The position numbers and the translations under genes were made by a program. From Salinicola corii (GTDB taxonomy: Bacteria > Pseudomonadota > Gammaproteobacteria > Pseudomonadales > Halomonadaceae), in the NCBI RefSeq assembly GCF_008298015.1, contig NZ_VTPX01000004.1:124001-188000 (forward strand): a stretch of 64,000 nucleotides of DNA. Direction: 5' to 3'. Each line of letters opens with the position of its first letter. The first letter of the stretch is position 1. The notes beneath the pieces were generated by a model. That model was not told where the DNA came from. It saw only the letters and a program-made list of their open reading frames with translations, and made no database searches. Shown here piece after piece: positions 8,886 through 18,939 of the stretch.

Positions 8886-10448
8886 ATGACCATCTCTCGC
8901 GACACTCGGCGTTGGTGTGCACTCACCTACATCGGCCTCTGTATCGGGTACGCCATCATGGTGGTCTGGGTTCTGCCATGGTGGACGCCCATCGTCACCA
9001 CGCTCGCCTGGCTTGCCCTCGGCTATCGCTTCCATTGGGGCCACGTCTCCCAGCGCGCCACCCAGCGCAAGGCGTGGCCATGGTCGTCTCTACCACTGAT
9101 CCTGTGGTGGGTTTATATCTATCTCGACGATAGCTTCGGCCAACTCGACCTGGGCGCAGTGATCTTCCATCTTCAGGCCGGCATCGAGGAGAACGGCAGC
9201 ACCGATCGCCAGATCGCCGGGGTCCTCTACACCGTGGCCGCCATCGTCATGCTGGTCGCCGTGACCTGGCTGGTACGGGCCGATCATCGCTGGCGCCTGT
9301 GGGAACGGGTGTTGAGTCTATTTTTGTTGGCGTTCAATCCGCTGCTGTTCGGGTTATCGCTGCGCGGCGCTTCGGTGATAGACGACGACGAGGGCTGGCT
9401 CAACGATCGCTATCAGCCACCGGAGATCCTCGCCGAAGCGCCCCAACCGCCCAATCTGATCTATCTCTACATGGAGAGCACGGAGCGTACCTACAGCGAT
9501 ACCCAGCGCTTCGGCAACGCCTACGAGGACCTTGCTCGGCTGGGCACGGAGGGCGTGGTGTTCCATGGCGTCAAGCAGCTCGACAATACGGGCTGGACGA
9601 TGGCCGGCATGGTCGCCAGCCAGTGCGGGGTGCCATTGATGCCCGCCGGGCTGATGCACGACAACCAGTTCGAGCCGTTGTCGGACGTGCTGCCGGGGGT
9701 CGACTGTCTGGGCGACCTGTTGCACGCGCGGGGCTACGACCTCACCTACATGGGCGGCGCCAGCACGAAGTTCGCCGGCAAGGCGAAATTCTATCTCGGC
9801 CACGGCTTCGATACCGCCCTGGGCCGCGATGAACTGGAGGACAAGGCCCCGCCCGGTTATCTCAACGACTGGGGGCTCTACGACGATACGCTGCTCGACC
9901 TAGCGGAGAAGCGTATCCGACGGCTGCACGACAGCCGAAAGCCCTACGCCTTCTTCGGACTCACCCTGGCGGGTCATCCACCGTTCGGCAATCCATCGCA
10001 ATCCTGTATCGACAACCAGGGTGCCTTCGACGGCACCGATATCCTCTACTCGGTCAAATGCACCGGCTGGCTAGTCAGGAATTTCATCGAGCGGCTCCGA
10101 ACCGAGGGGTTGCTGGACAATACCCTGGTCGTGGTCGCCAGCGATCATCTCTCGATGAAGAACTCGGCGTGGGAGGACCTGATCGCGGAGGAGCGCGAGA
10201 ATACGTTGATGATGCTGGGCAACGGCCTGCGCCCCCGCGTCATCGAACGCCCGGCGAGTATGGTCGATGTCCTGCCGACGCTGCTGGAAGCCATGGGCTA
10301 TACCATTCCGGACCATCGGGCCGGGCTGGGCGTCTCGCTGTTTTCCTCGTCTCCCACCCTGATCGGGCGCTACTCGCTGGACGAGATGAACCAGCGCATG
10401 CGCAGCGAGAACCGTCTGCAGGAGCGGCTCTGGAATGGCGTCAACTGA
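8886..10448 (+). CDS. Membrane-anchored sulfatase-fold phosphotransferase (MdoB/LtaS-like)
   Basis: A 520-residue inner-membrane protein with hydrophobic segments near residues 11-30, 33-47, 67-80, 111-130 and 140-158, then a periplasmic domain from about 188 starting NLIYLYMESTERTYSD. In LtaS and MdoB proteins the residue in this position (Thr or Ser after the E of MES) is the nucleophile. A later ASDHLS motif supplies metal ligands. MdoB-type enzymes move phosphoglycerol to glucans and related enzymes decorate LPS. Its position at the end of the LPS locus makes an LPS- or glucan-modifying phosphotransferase plausible. The ATG at 8886 is preferred because the 19 codons upstream of it do not look like signal or membrane sequence. 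The substrate is unknown. Confidence 0.7.
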   Translation: MTISRDTRRWCALTYIGLCIGYAIMVVWVLPWWTPIVTTLAWLALGYRFHWGHVSQRATQRKAWPWSSLPLILWWVYIYLDDSFGQLDLGAVIFHLQAGIEENGSTDRQIAGVLYTVAAIVMLVAVTWLVRADHRWRLWERVLSLFLLAFNPLLFGLSLRGASVIDDDEGWLNDRYQPPEILAEAPQPPNLIYLYMESTERTYSDTQRFGNAYEDLARLGTEGVVFHGVKQLDNTGWTMAGMVASQCGVPLMPAGLMHDNQFEPLSDVLPGVDCLGDLLHARGYDLTYMGGASTKFAGKAKFYLGHGFDTALGRDELEDKAPPGYLNDWGLYDDTLLDLAEKRIRRLHDSRKPYAFFGLTLAGHPPFGNPSQSCIDNQGAFDGTDILYSVKCTGWLVRNFIERLRTEGLLDNTLVVVASDHLSMKNSAWEDLIAEERENTLMMLGNGLRPRVIERPASMVDVLPTLLEAMGYTIPDHRAGLGVSLFSSSPTLIGRYSLDEMNQRMRSENRLQERLWNGVN

Positions 10449-10508
10449 GACGCCAGCAACGATCCGGACCGCCAACGACAGCGCGTGCGTAGGCTGGCCC
10501 TGGTGGCA

Positions 10509-11420
10509 TTAACGTGGCTGGGGCCACTCGATCGGCCCCAGCTCCTCGCCGGGATCCAGCATCCCCGGTTCGGTTTCCGGCGTACACGAGGCCAGTGCCT
10601 CGGCCACGCGAGTCAGGGCTGCCTCTCCACGGCAATCGCCGACCACGCGCTGCCACCACTGCCGATGCACGGCGCGGACGACGACAGGTATCGATGCCAG
10701 CCCCAGGCGCTGCGCCATCGCCAGACGATGAAGTCCTCGGTTGACTTTGAGCAACCGGCCCTCGCGGGTGACCGCGACACCCAGGTCGTCCTTTCCCAGT
10801 TCGACGTCGAATCCCCGGGCCGCCATGTCGTCGAGGAAGCCGAGATAGGTGCGCAGGTAGGCGAGTATCTTCTCTTCCGTGTCGAGCAGGATGCCCTGCT
10901 GATAGGAAGACCAGGGGTGCCCCGACTCGAGCCGGGAACGGTACTGACGAAAGCGTTCGGTCTGGATCAGGTCGTCCCTGTGCTCGTCGATATCGCTGAC
11001 GAAGCGATAGCGCGAGCCCCGGCGCAGATCGCCACGACTCAAATCCCAGTCGCCATCCCAGAGGAAGGCCGAGGAAGAGGGACGTTTCCCCCCGATCCCC
11101 TTGGCGTTGAGATCGCGGATCAGCTTGCGCGGATCGACCTGGACCACCAGCGCCTCTCCCAGCCTCGCCTCGATCGAGCGTCGTGGCAGGCCGCGGCGCT
11201 CGACCCACCGGCCACCCGCTTTATCCTGGGCCCAGCGCCGGTAGAGCGTTTCTTCCAGGGGTACACCGACGCCGCGTTGGAACCCGTCGCGCAGCGCCGC
11301 CTGCCAGCGCGCCCGACGAACGCCCCACTTCATGCGGGGGTCGAGCAGTTCGCTGAACGCGCTGTCCTCGGCGGACAGACGCGGGGAAGCTGACGAAGGG
11401 GGCCGAGAAGCGCACGACAT
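10509..11420 (-). CDS. Uncharacterised protein with ParB-like C-terminal motif in the LPS locus
   Basis: A 303-residue basic cytoplasmic protein that I do not recognise as a named family. A central region is rich in Arg and Trp (FLWDGDWDLSRGDLRRGSRYR). Near the C-terminus there is KVNRGLHRLAMAQRLGLASIP followed by VVVRAVHRQWW. This resembles the G-x-HR-x2-A-x3-LG-x4-P segment of the ParB/sulfiredoxin nuclease fold, but no partitioning role is implied. It has no signal peptide or membrane segment. It lies downstream of the GT4-waaF-hldD operon in the same orientation, 106 bp away, and converges with the MdoB-like gene. The ATG at 11420 is a choice: an ATG at 11492 would add 24 residues and overlap a region that looks like a promoter (TATGCT). 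Confidence 0.6.
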   Translation of the reverse strand: MSCASRPPSSASPRLSAEDSAFSELLDPRMKWGVRRARWQAALRDGFQRGVGVPLEETLYRRWAQDKAGGRWVERRGLPRRSIEARLGEALVVQVDPRKLIRDLNAKGIGGKRPSSSAFLWDGDWDLSRGDLRRGSRYRFVSDIDEHRDDLIQTERFRQYRSRLESGHPWSSYQQGILLDTEEKILAYLRTYLGFLDDMAARGFDVELGKDDLGVAVTREGRLLKVNRGLHRLAMAQRLGLASIPVVVRAVHRQWWQRVVGDCRGEAALTRVAEALASCTPETEPGMLDPGEELGPIEWPQPR

Positions 11421-11526
11421 GAGCAATTTACACGGTCGAAGGAAAGAAAGCGGTGTTATCAAACGCTGTTCGCGATCGATGCAGCCTAGCATACCATATT
11501 AATAAGCATGCTACGCAATTTATCGA

Positions 11527-12699
11527 TTATTCGTCTCGTCCGCCCGTCACTGCGCCCGTCGTCGGCAGGTCGAGAAACTGCTGCATGATCCGGGTATCCC
11601 GAAATCGCTCGATCAACTCCGGGTCGGCTTCCAGCGATGGCGGATTCGCCAGCCCTTCCCGGATCTTGGCTGCCAGTCCGTTGACGGTGTTGTCGGCGAT
11701 CAATCGTGCCTGGTCGTGAATCAACACGTTGCGCACACCACCGGGACAGTCGACCGCCACGCAGGGCGTGCCGCAGATCATGCTCTCCGCCAGCACGATA
11801 CCGAACGCTTCGCTGCGCGAGCTCAGCACGAAGAGCCGAGCGTGTTTCATCCATGGATAGGGGTTGGGCCGGCTGCCAATGAAATGGATCCGCTCACCGG
11901 CCCCCCGCTCTTCGACGAGTTTCTCGAGGCCCTCTCGCTTCGGTCCATCGCCGACGATGACCAGATCCTCTTCGATGTCCGCCTCGAGATAGGCCCGGAT
12001 CAGCCATTCCTGGCGCTTGACATCAGAGAGCCGCGAGACGTGGACGATGAACGGCCTGGCCGGCAGCTCCACAGGCTCTTCGGCCTGGCGACGGATGGCC
12101 TCGATATCGCACGGGTTCATGATGGTCGCCCACCGATGAGGGTGAATCCCATGATGGCCGAGCTGCTTCTCCAACTGCGCTCGCACGTTGGGCGTATTGC
12201 AGACCACCTGCTTGCCCTCGTAGAGACGCCGGAGATAGAAACCTTTCAGCCTTCCCCCCTCGCTCCCGGGCCAGGAGACCGTCACCTGCCACAAGCGCGG
12301 GTCGCGCCAGGACCAGACCGTCTCGAACGCCCCCTGCCCGCGCATGATGACGCGATCGATGGGGCCCCGTTCGCTCTCGAGTCCGGCCACGAAGCGCTTC
12401 AGGTAATAGCCGCCGTACCCTCCGCGCCACAGGAAACCGGAGCCCGGCATCAGCGGCTTCAACAAAGCCCGCGTGAAGAGATCATACACCAGCCCCAGCC
12501 CCGTCCTGCGAAAGGTCTTGTCGAAATCCACCCGATGGACCGTCACACCGGAATCCGGCGCCAGCTCGTTGCCTCCCTTGAGCACCAGCACATGAACCTC
12601 ATGACCTTCGCGCGCCAGCACGTTGGCGAGATTCACGGTCACCCGCTCGATACCACCGATACTCAGCTTGCGTACGACCAGCAATACTCTTTTTTTCAT
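11527..12699 (-). CDS. GT4-type glycosyltransferase
   Basis: A 390-residue GT-B glycosyltransferase. The N-terminus KRVLLVVRKLSIGGIERVTV has the glycine-rich acceptor loop. The donor domain shows FIVHVSRLSDVKRQEWLIRA and the E-x7-E motif in FVLSSRSEAFGIVLAESMICG. A Shine-Dalgarno match (GAGGAC) precedes the ATG at 12699, so the upstream ATG at 12723 is not used here. It starts 36 bp after the waaF stop in the same direction, consistent with an hldD-waaF-GT4 operon for the LPS core. Donor sugar unknown. Confidence 0.82.
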   Translation of the reverse strand: MKKRVLLVVRKLSIGGIERVTVNLANVLAREGHEVHVLVLKGGNELAPDSGVTVHRVDFDKTFRRTGLGLVYDLFTRALLKPLMPGSGFLWRGGYGGYYLKRFVAGLESERGPIDRVIMRGQGAFETVWSWRDPRLWQVTVSWPGSEGGRLKGFYLRRLYEGKQVVCNTPNVRAQLEKQLGHHGIHPHRWATIMNPCDIEAIRRQAEEPVELPARPFIVHVSRLSDVKRQEWLIRAYLEADIEEDLVIVGDGPKREGLEKLVEERGAGERIHFIGSRPNPYPWMKHARLFVLSSRSEAFGIVLAESMICGTPCVAVDCPGGVRNVLIHDQARLIADNTVNGLAAKIREGLANPPSLEADPELIERFRDTRIMQQFLDLPTTGAVTGGRDE

Positions 12700-12735
12700 C
12701 TGTCCTCGGCTTGTGCCTTGCACCAGGGGCTTGAT

Positions 12736-13794
12736 TCACGCCGACTCGCCTTGCACCACCGCTTGTTCGATTCTGTCAGGCAGCATCTGCTTGAGACAGT
12801 TGCGATGCCCCAGCGGGCAGGTGCGCTCGAAACAGGGCGAGCAGGATAGCGCCAAATAATGGATATCGGCATTGTCGGTCAGCGGCGGCGTATAGGCGGG
12901 CGACGACGAACCGTAGAGCGCCTGTATTCGGGTGCCGACCGCAGCGGCCACGTGCATCAGCCCGGAGTCGTTGGTGACCACCTGCTCGCAGGCGGCCAGC
13001 AGGTCGACAGCATCCGCCAGCCGGGTCTTACCACAAAGGTTGTGAGCGTGATCGAGCCCTTCGGCGATCACGTCTCCAGCATCGGCATCCTTGGGCCCGC
13101 CCAGCACCCAGACGGCGTAGCCGCGCGCGAGCAAGAATTCGGCCAGCTCACGGAAATAGTCGAGCGGCCACTGCTTGGCCGGGCCGTACTCTGCGCCCGG
13201 CATCATGCCAATGGCGGGCCGCTCACCCAATGCCAGCTCGCGACGCAGCGCCACCTGACGCGTCGCGTCGACTCGGAGCCACGGGTGCGGCGTTTCGAAA
13301 TCGCCACTGGCCGCCTCGCTGGCATCGAGCCCCAGCGCGACGAAGCGCTTGACGGTCTGGTTCAGCACGCCCTTGTCGAGCTTGCGACGGTCGTTGAGCA
13401 AGACGAAACGCTGCTCGCCGGTAAAGCCGGTACGCCGCGGGATGCCGGCCAGAAACGGTACCAGCGCCGACTTCAGCGAACGCGGCAGCACGATGGCGTG
13501 ATCGAAACGCCCTTTCAGCGAACGTGCGACGTCACGCCGTGTCTTCCAGCCGAACTCGCCGTGTTTCACGTCCAACACGATGGCTTCGTCGACTTCCGGC
13601 ATACGTTCGAGGATCGGCAGTGACCAGCCCGGCGCCAGAACGCCGATCGTTGCGCCCGGATGGCGTTGTTTCAGCATGATGAACAGGCTCTGCGCCATGA
13701 CCATGTCGCCGACCCAGGAGGGGCCGACAACGAGAAACCGTGGCGCGGCATCGATCTCGACGATCTCGGCATCGGCGATCGGCAAATCAGCCAT
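12736..13794 (-). CDS. waaF: LPS heptosyltransferase II
   Basis: A 352-residue GT9 enzyme that adds the second L-glycero-D-manno-heptose to the LPS inner core from ADP-heptose. Recognisable segments are [19 protein letters not shown] at the N-terminus, the middle block [20 protein letters not shown], and [19 protein letters not shown] plus a C-terminal [15 protein letters not shown] donor-binding motif, as in WaaF. The length fits the family (about 350). Its start overlaps the end of hldD by 8 bp, so the ADP-heptose epimerase and the transferase using its product are translationally coupled. Confidence 0.93.
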   Translation of the reverse strand: MADLPIADAEIVEIDAAPRFLVVGPSWVGDMVMAQSLFIMLKQRHPGATIGVLAPGWSLPILERMPEVDEAIVLDVKHGEFGWKTRRDVARSLKGRFDHAIVLPRSLKSALVPFLAGIPRRTGFTGEQRFVLLNDRRKLDKGVLNQTVKRFVALGLDASEAASGDFETPHPWLRVDATRQVALRRELALGERPAIGMMPGAEYGPAKQWPLDYFRELAEFLLARGYAVWVLGGPKDADAGDVIAEGLDHAHNLCGKTRLADAVDLLAACEQVVTNDSGLMHVAAAVGTRIQALYGSSSPAYTPPLTDNADIHYLALSCSPCFERTCPLGHRNCLKQMLPDRIEQAVVQGESA

Positions 13795-14758
13795 TCAGCC
13801 ATTCCAGATAGGCGGAAACACCCTCGCGTACCGTCTTGAACTCGGCCGTGTAGCCGGCTTCCCGTAAACGGTTGATGTCGGCGCGGGTATAGCTCTGGTA
13901 ACGACCCTTGAGTTCGTCGGGGAAGTCGATGTACTCGATCTCGACCTTTGCCCCGTCCTTATGTGAATAGAAGCCGATGGCTGTCTCGGCGATCGTCTTG
14001 AACGGCTCGGCACGCCCGGTGCCCAGGTTGAAGATGCCGGACACCTCCGGGTTGTCCAGGAACCACAGATTGACGTCGACGACGTCACCGACGTAGACGA
14101 AATCGCGGCTCTGCATGCCGGCGTCATAGCCATCCCAGGCGCCGAATAGCTTGGGGTTCTCGCCGCGCTGCACCTGAGTGTGGTGATGGTAGGCGACGCT
14201 GGCCATCTTGCCCTTGTGCTGCTCGCGCGGGCCATAGACGTTGAAGTAGCGAAAGCCCACGACCTGGGTGTCGAACTCATCCCAGCGCGCACGGACGTAC
14301 TGATCGAACAGTAGCTTGGAGTAGCCGTAGACATTGAGTGGCTTCTCATGCGCGGGGTCCTCGACGAATACTTCGCTACCGCCGTAGGTGGCGGCGGAAG
14401 AGGCATAAAGAAACGGGATCCGCTTGGCTTGGCAATACTCGAGCAGCACCTTCGAATACTCAAAGTTGTTTTCCAGCATGAAGCGACCGTCCCACTCGGT
14501 GGTATCCGAGCAGGCGCCTTCGTGAAAGATCGCCTCGATGGGTGGCAGCCCCCCGATCTCGCCTCGCAATTCCGCCTTCACGCGGGCCAGGAAATCATCC
14601 TTGTCGAGATAATCGCCCAGCGTGCAGTCCGCCAGATTGACGAACTTGGTGCCATCGCTGAGATCGTCGACCACCATGACGTCCTGATGGCCGCGTGCGT
14701 TGAGTGCCTTGACCAGATTGGCCCCGATGAAGCCGGCCCCGCCCGTGACAACGATCAT
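13787..14758 (-). CDS. hldD: ADP-L-glycero-D-manno-heptose 6-epimerase
   Basis: A 323-residue short-chain dehydrogenase/epimerase that converts ADP-D-glycero- to ADP-L-glycero-D-manno-heptose in the cytoplasm, the last step of heptose precursor synthesis. The NAD(P)-binding loop [14 protein letters not shown] is at residues 6-19. The catalytic YxxxK is in [17 protein letters not shown], and [14 protein letters not shown] is the HldD-specific block. It is the first gene of the hldD-waaF-GT4 operon and is divergent from glyQ over about 180 bp. The other heptose-pathway gene in the window is gmhB at 19005. Confidence 0.94.
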   Translation of the reverse strand: MIVVTGGAGFIGANLVKALNARGHQDVMVVDDLSDGTKFVNLADCTLGDYLDKDDFLARVKAELRGEIGGLPPIEAIFHEGACSDTTEWDGRFMLENNFEYSKVLLEYCQAKRIPFLYASSAATYGGSEVFVEDPAHEKPLNVYGYSKLLFDQYVRARWDEFDTQVVGFRYFNVYGPREQHKGKMASVAYHHHTQVQRGENPKLFGAWDGYDAGMQSRDFVYVGDVVDVNLWFLDNPEVSGIFNLGTGRAEPFKTIAETAIGFYSHKDGAKVEIEYIDFPDELKGRYQSYTRADINRLREAGYTAEFKTVREGVSAYLEWLNG

Positions 14759-14939
14759 GTCGTAACTCCTCTTCGATCGACTCGGTTATCGGGCATGACG
14801 ACTCCGACCCCGCAAGTCGCCCGACGTTCGATGACGTTCCGCCAACGATAAAGCCCGATCGTCGCCGGTGCCTATAACCGATTGAGCGCTAATTGTATAC
14901 TTGGCGGCTCACGAATTCATGGGCAACGGTGCGCAGTCA

Positions 14940-15902
14940 ATGACAGACTCGACGGCAGATGCGAAAACCTTTCAGGGGCTGATACTTGCCCTTCAGCAAT
15001 ACTGGGCGGAAAAGGGCTGTGTTGTGCTGCAGCCCCTCGACATGGAGGTGGGTGCCGGCACCTTCCATCCGGCCACCTTCCTGCGTTCGATCGGCCCGGA
15101 GAGCTGGAACGCGGCCTACGTTCAGCCGTCGCGTCGGCCCACCGACGGTCGCTACGGAGAAAATCCCAACCGTCTGCAGCACTACTATCAGTTTCAGGTG
15201 GTGATGAAGCCCTCGCCGAAAGACTTGCAGGATCTCTACCTCGGCTCGCTCGAACGCCTGGGCATCAATCCACGAGTCCACGATATCCGCTTCGTCGAGG
15301 ATAACTGGGAATCACCAACGCTCGGCGCCTGGGGGCTTGGTTGGGAAGTCTGGCTAAACGGCATGGAGGTGACACAGTTCACCTATTTCCAGCAGGCCGG
15401 CGGGATCGAATGCTACCCCGTAACGGGCGAGCTGACCTACGGTCTCGAGCGTATCGCCATGTACTTGCAGGACGTCGATAGTGTCTACGATCTGGTGTGG
15501 ACAGTCGCTCCCGACGGAACCCGTATCACCTACGGTGATGTCTATCTGCAGAACGAGCGCGAGCAGTCGACCTACAACTTCGAATATGCGGATGTGCCCT
15601 ATCTGTTCGAAGCCTTCGACCATTGTGAGACCGAATGCAACAAGCTGCTCGAGGCCAACCTGCCGTTGCCCGCCTATGAGCAGGTGCTCAAGGCCTCGCA
15701 TACTTTCAATCTGCTGGACGCGCGTCACGCCATCTCGGTCACGGAGCGTCAGCGTTATATCCTGAGAGTGCGCACGCTGGCTCGTGAAGTCGCCCACGCT
15801 TACTACGCTTCACGGGAATCGGCCGGCTTCCCGCTGGCGCCCGAAGCGCTGCGCCGCGAATTGTTGCAGAAAACATCAGAAACCACCCAGGGAGACGCAT
15901 GA
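14940..15902 (+). CDS. glyQ: Glycyl-tRNA synthetase alpha subunit
   Basis: A 320-residue catalytic subunit of the alpha2-beta2 glycyl-tRNA synthetase, which charges tRNA-Gly. Diagnostic blocks are [20 protein letters not shown] at the start, [17 protein letters not shown], and [20 protein letters not shown]. The ATG at 14940 gives the family start ([14 protein letters not shown]); an in-frame ATG at 14901 is not supported by a ribosome site. The stop overlaps the glyS start (ATGA). A TATACT at 14896-14901 could be a -10 element, but no convincing -35 lies at the right distance. Confidence 0.96.
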   Translation: MTDSTADAKTFQGLILALQQYWAEKGCVVLQPLDMEVGAGTFHPATFLRSIGPESWNAAYVQPSRRPTDGRYGENPNRLQHYYQFQVVMKPSPKDLQDLYLGSLERLGINPRVHDIRFVEDNWESPTLGAWGLGWEVWLNGMEVTQFTYFQQAGGIECYPVTGELTYGLERIAMYLQDVDSVYDLVWTVAPDGTRITYGDVYLQNEREQSTYNFEYADVPYLFEAFDHCETECNKLLEANLPLPAYEQVLKASHTFNLLDARHAISVTERQRYILRVRTLAREVAHAYYASRESAGFPLAPEALRRELLQKTSETTQGDA

Positions 15903-17971
15903 GCATGGCAGCCAACACCCTACTGATCGAACTGGGCGTCGAAGAGCTGCCGCCGGGCGCCCTCGTCAATCTTGCCTCTGCTCTGCGCGACAATATCGTC
16001 AAAAGTCTCGACGACGCCGAAGTTCCTCATGGCGAGGCATATGCATTCGCCTCCCCACGTCGTCTTGCGGTGCGCATTGCAGCACTCGCCGACAAGCAGC
16101 CGGATCGTGAAGTCGAGAAGCGCGGCCCGGCGCTTGCGGCTGCCTTCAAGGACGGCCAGCCGACCAAGGCGGCCGAAGGATTCGCCCGCTCCTGCGGCGT
16201 CGCGGTGGACGAACTGATCCATCTGGAGACCGACAAGGGCACCTGGCTTGGCTATCGTCAGCAGCAGCCGGGAGAAACCGTCGAAGCATTGTTGCCCGCG
16301 ATAATCAAGACGTCTGTCAATGCCTTACCGGTCCCCAAGAACATGCGCTGGGGCGCTTCGCGCATCGAGTTCTCGCGCCCCGTCCATTGGCTGGTCGTGC
16401 TCTACGGCGATCAGGTCGTACCGGCCAACGTGCTGGGCCTGGAATCCGGCCGCACGACACTGGGCCATCGCTTCCATGCGCCCGAGCCGATCGATCTTGC
16501 CCACGCCGACGACTACGAAGCCGCGCTCGAAAACGCCTACGTGCTGGTGAATCTGGAACGCCGTCGGGAGCGCATTCGTGAACAGGTTCTGGCCGAAGCG
16601 GAAGTGCAAGACGCCCAGGCAGTCATCGACGAAGCGCTGCTGGAAGAGGTCAACGGACTGGTCGAGTGGCCGGTAGCGCTGACCGGCAGTTTCGACGAGC
16701 GCTTCCTCGAGGTCCCAGCCGAATGCCTGATCTCCTCGATGAAGGCCAATCAGAAGTACTTCCACCTGCTCGATGCCGATGGCAAGCTCAAGCCGCAGTT
16801 CATCACGCTGGCCAACATCGATAGCGAAGACCCGCAGCAAGTCATCTACGGCAACGAGAAGGTCATTCGTCCACGTCTGGCCGACGCCGCCTTCTTCTTC
16901 GAGACCGACCGCAAGCAGACGCTGGAGGCCCGACGCGAGCCACTGGCCAATGTCGTTTTCCAGCGCGAACTTGGCTCGCTCGCCGACAAGGCTGCTCGCA
17001 ACGAAGTCGTCGCGCGTTTCATTGCCGGCAAGATCGGCGGTGACTCCCAGGCAGCCGCGCGTGCCGCCCAGCTGGCGAAATGTGACCTGGTCACGGAAAT
17101 GGTGCTCGAGTTCCCCGAGCTGCAGGGCATCATGGGCACCTACTATGCCCGCCACGATGGTGAGCCGGAGGCCGTGGCCGCAGCTATACACGAGCAGTAT
17201 CTGCCGCGCTTCGCCGGCGACGATATCCCGCGTACCGCCACAGGCCAGGCGATTGCGCTGGCGGACCGCCTGGATACGCTGACCGGTATCTTCGGGATTG
17301 GTCAACGTCCCACTGGCGCCAAGGACCCGTTCGCGCTACGTCGCGCCACCATCGGCGTACTCAACATTCTGATCCAGGGTGAACTAGACCTCGATCTCCG
17401 CGAACTGCTCGCGCTGGCAGCCTCTCAGCACCGTGACCTGCCTAAGGCAGAGGGTTTGGTCGATGATGTCCTGACTTACATGCTCGACCGTTTCCGCGCC
17501 TGGGCGCAGGACGAGAACTTGCCGGTCAATGTCTACCTGGCCGTACGCGCTCGCCCGGTGACACGGCCGCTGGATTTCGCTCGCCGCCTGCACGCCGTTC
17601 ACAGGTTCGGACAACGGGAGGAAGCCGCCGCCCTGGCTGCGGCCAACAAGCGTGTTTCCAACATTCTGGCCAAGCAGCAGCACGATGGTGGCACTCAGGT
17701 GAACGGGGACCTCCTCCGTGAGGAAGCGGAGATTGCCCTGGCCAATGCCATTACTGATTGTCGCGACCAGGTGGAACCGTTGTTCCGTGAAGCGGACTAC
17801 GCGCAAGCACTGGATATTCTCGCCACACTGCGTGCGCCGGTAGATCGCTTTTTCGACGATGTGATGGTTGCGGTCGAGGAAGATGCTGTTCGCGCCAATC
17901 GCCTGGCACTACTGGCCAGCCTGCAAGCGCTGTTTCTCGAGGTGGCTGATATTGCCGAGCTCCAGTCCTAG
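15899..17971 (+). CDS. glyS: Glycyl-tRNA synthetase beta subunit
   Basis: A 690-residue beta subunit that recognises tRNA-Gly and completes the heterotetramer. It begins [20 protein letters not shown], the family N-terminus, and has the block [20 protein letters not shown]. The C-terminal region carries DALRP-like anticodon-binding sequence, including [18 protein letters not shown]. The ATG overlaps the glyQ stop by 4 bases, so the subunits are translationally coupled. A strong terminator follows at about 18005. The length is normal. Confidence 0.96.
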   Translation: MSMAANTLLIELGVEELPPGALVNLASALRDNIVKSLDDAEVPHGEAYAFASPRRLAVRIAALADKQPDREVEKRGPALAAAFKDGQPTKAAEGFARSCGVAVDELIHLETDKGTWLGYRQQQPGETVEALLPAIIKTSVNALPVPKNMRWGASRIEFSRPVHWLVVLYGDQVVPANVLGLESGRTTLGHRFHAPEPIDLAHADDYEAALENAYVLVNLERRRERIREQVLAEAEVQDAQAVIDEALLEEVNGLVEWPVALTGSFDERFLEVPAECLISSMKANQKYFHLLDADGKLKPQFITLANIDSEDPQQVIYGNEKVIRPRLADAAFFFETDRKQTLEARREPLANVVFQRELGSLADKAARNEVVARFIAGKIGGDSQAAARAAQLAKCDLVTEMVLEFPELQGIMGTYYARHDGEPEAVAAAIHEQYLPRFAGDDIPRTATGQAIALADRLDTLTGIFGIGQRPTGAKDPFALRRATIGVLNILIQGELDLDLRELLALAASQHRDLPKAEGLVDDVLTYMLDRFRAWAQDENLPVNVYLAVRARPVTRPLDFARRLHAVHRFGQREEAAALAAANKRVSNILAKQQHDGGTQVNGDLLREEAEIALANAITDCRDQVEPLFREADYAQALDILATLRAPVDRFFDDVMVAVEEDAVRANRLALLASLQALFLEVADIAELQS

Positions 17972-17983
17972 TCATTGGCCATA

Positions 17984-17999
17984 CGTTTCACGTGAAACA
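17984..17999. promoter_or_regulatory. parS-type site 1 (ParB-binding centromere element)
   Basis: CGTTTCACGTGAAACA, one mismatch (C for T at the first base) from the bacterial parS consensus TGTTNCACGTGAAACA. It sits 13 bp after the glyS stop, before the glyS terminator. It is one of six such sites between 17984 and 21831. Confidence 0.8.
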
Positions 18000-18002
18000 T
18001 TA

Positions 18003-18033
18003 CCGCCCGGCCAAAGTGCCGGGCGTTTTTATT
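18003..18033 (+). terminator. Rho-independent terminator of glyQS
   Basis: A stem of GCCCGGC (18005-18011) and GCCGGGC (18018-18024) with a 6-base loop is followed by GTTTTTATT. This is a classic intrinsic terminator on the plus strand, just after glyS. Confidence 0.9.
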
Positions 18034-18093
18034 ACCTTTCCCTTCCCTCTTCCCTTTCTCCCATAGCCAATGGTATTTGCCATTCTCCCCCCA

Positions 18094-18109
18094 TGTTCCA
18101 CGTGAAACA
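18094..18109. promoter_or_regulatory. parS-type site 2
   Basis: TGTTCCACGTGAAACA, an exact match to the parS consensus TGTTNCACGTGAAACA. It lies in the gap between the glyS terminator and the nadE remnant. Confidence 0.88.
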
Positions 18110-18268
18110 TCAATAATCGAGACATCGCCTGTCGAGGGATGTCTGGCTGCTGCTGCCCGGGCTAGAGGCTGAGGAAGAGCTAGGAGCGCTGATTTTTGTT
18201 AACAACACGCGATAGTCTTTGGCGTATCGTTAAAAATAGGAAAAGCCTTGGCTCAAGGGAGGACCACG

Positions 18269-18841
18269 CTGGCCGATCAGGATGACGAAGACGATGCGCA
18301 GGCGGTCATTAACTACATTCGTGCCGACCGGCAACTGGATGTGGACATCAAGCCCTGTGCCGACGCCCCTACTGACTAGCCTTGAAGCGGGAAAGCTCTG
18401 CTTTCAAGACGAGCATCAACGCGACTTCGTGCATGGCAACATCAAGGCGCGGGCGCGAATGATGGCGCAATATACAGTAGCGGGGTCTTACAACGGACTG
18501 GTGGTAGGAACCGATCACGGCGCCGAGGCCGTCACGGGCTTCTTCACCAAACATGGTGACGGCGCCTGCGACACACGCCCTTGGCAGGTCTCACAAAACG
18601 TCGGGTCAGGGCGCTACTGAGCGAACTCGACGGCCCCGGAGCGCTGGTCAACAAGATACCTACCGTCGATCTCGAATCCCTGTCGCCAGGGCGTACCGAT
18701 GAAGAAGCTCTGGGCGTGAGCTATGACACGATCGATGATTTCCTCGAAGGCAAGGAAATCGATCACAAGTCGGCGAGTCTCATTATCCACACCTTCGAAC
18801 GGACCGCGCACAAGCGTGAGCTATCATCCGTGGCACCGTAA
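18269..18841 (+). pseudogene. nadE: nadE pseudogene (ammonia-dependent NAD+ synthetase remnant)
   Basis: Three consecutive segments in shifting frames together resemble the C-terminal two thirds of NAD+ synthetase. From 18269: [20 protein letters not shown] and [10 protein letters not shown]. Next frame: [55 protein letters not shown] and HGDGACD. From 18581: [20 protein letters not shown], then KIPTVDLESLSPGRTDEEA, IDDFLEGKEID and HKRELSSVAP. A one-base insertion in the CCCC run at 18366-18369 and a one-base loss near 18572 explain the frame changes. The N-terminal part with the SGGxDS ATP-pyrophosphatase motif is missing. The gene cannot be functional as it stands; NAD synthesis must rely on another NadE. 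Confidence 0.88.
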
Positions 18842-18917
18842 ACTCCTACACCGCGGCCGCTTAACCCAGGCGGCCCGATTTTCCTCAGCTCCGACATTTC
18901 CCTTCTATCAAAATGAT

Positions 18918-18933
18918 TGTTTCACGTGGAACA
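18918..18933. promoter_or_regulatory. parS-type site 3
   Basis: TGTTTCACGTGGAACA, matching the consensus read from the other strand (TGTTCCACGTGAAACA). It ends 6 bp before the -35 element of the gmhB promoter. Confidence 0.88.
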
Positions 18934-18939
18934 GCCATT

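Noticed and set aside
8971-8980. CCATGG-type and other short restriction-like palindromes across the window
   Set aside because: Expected by chance in GC-rich sequence; no clustering seen.
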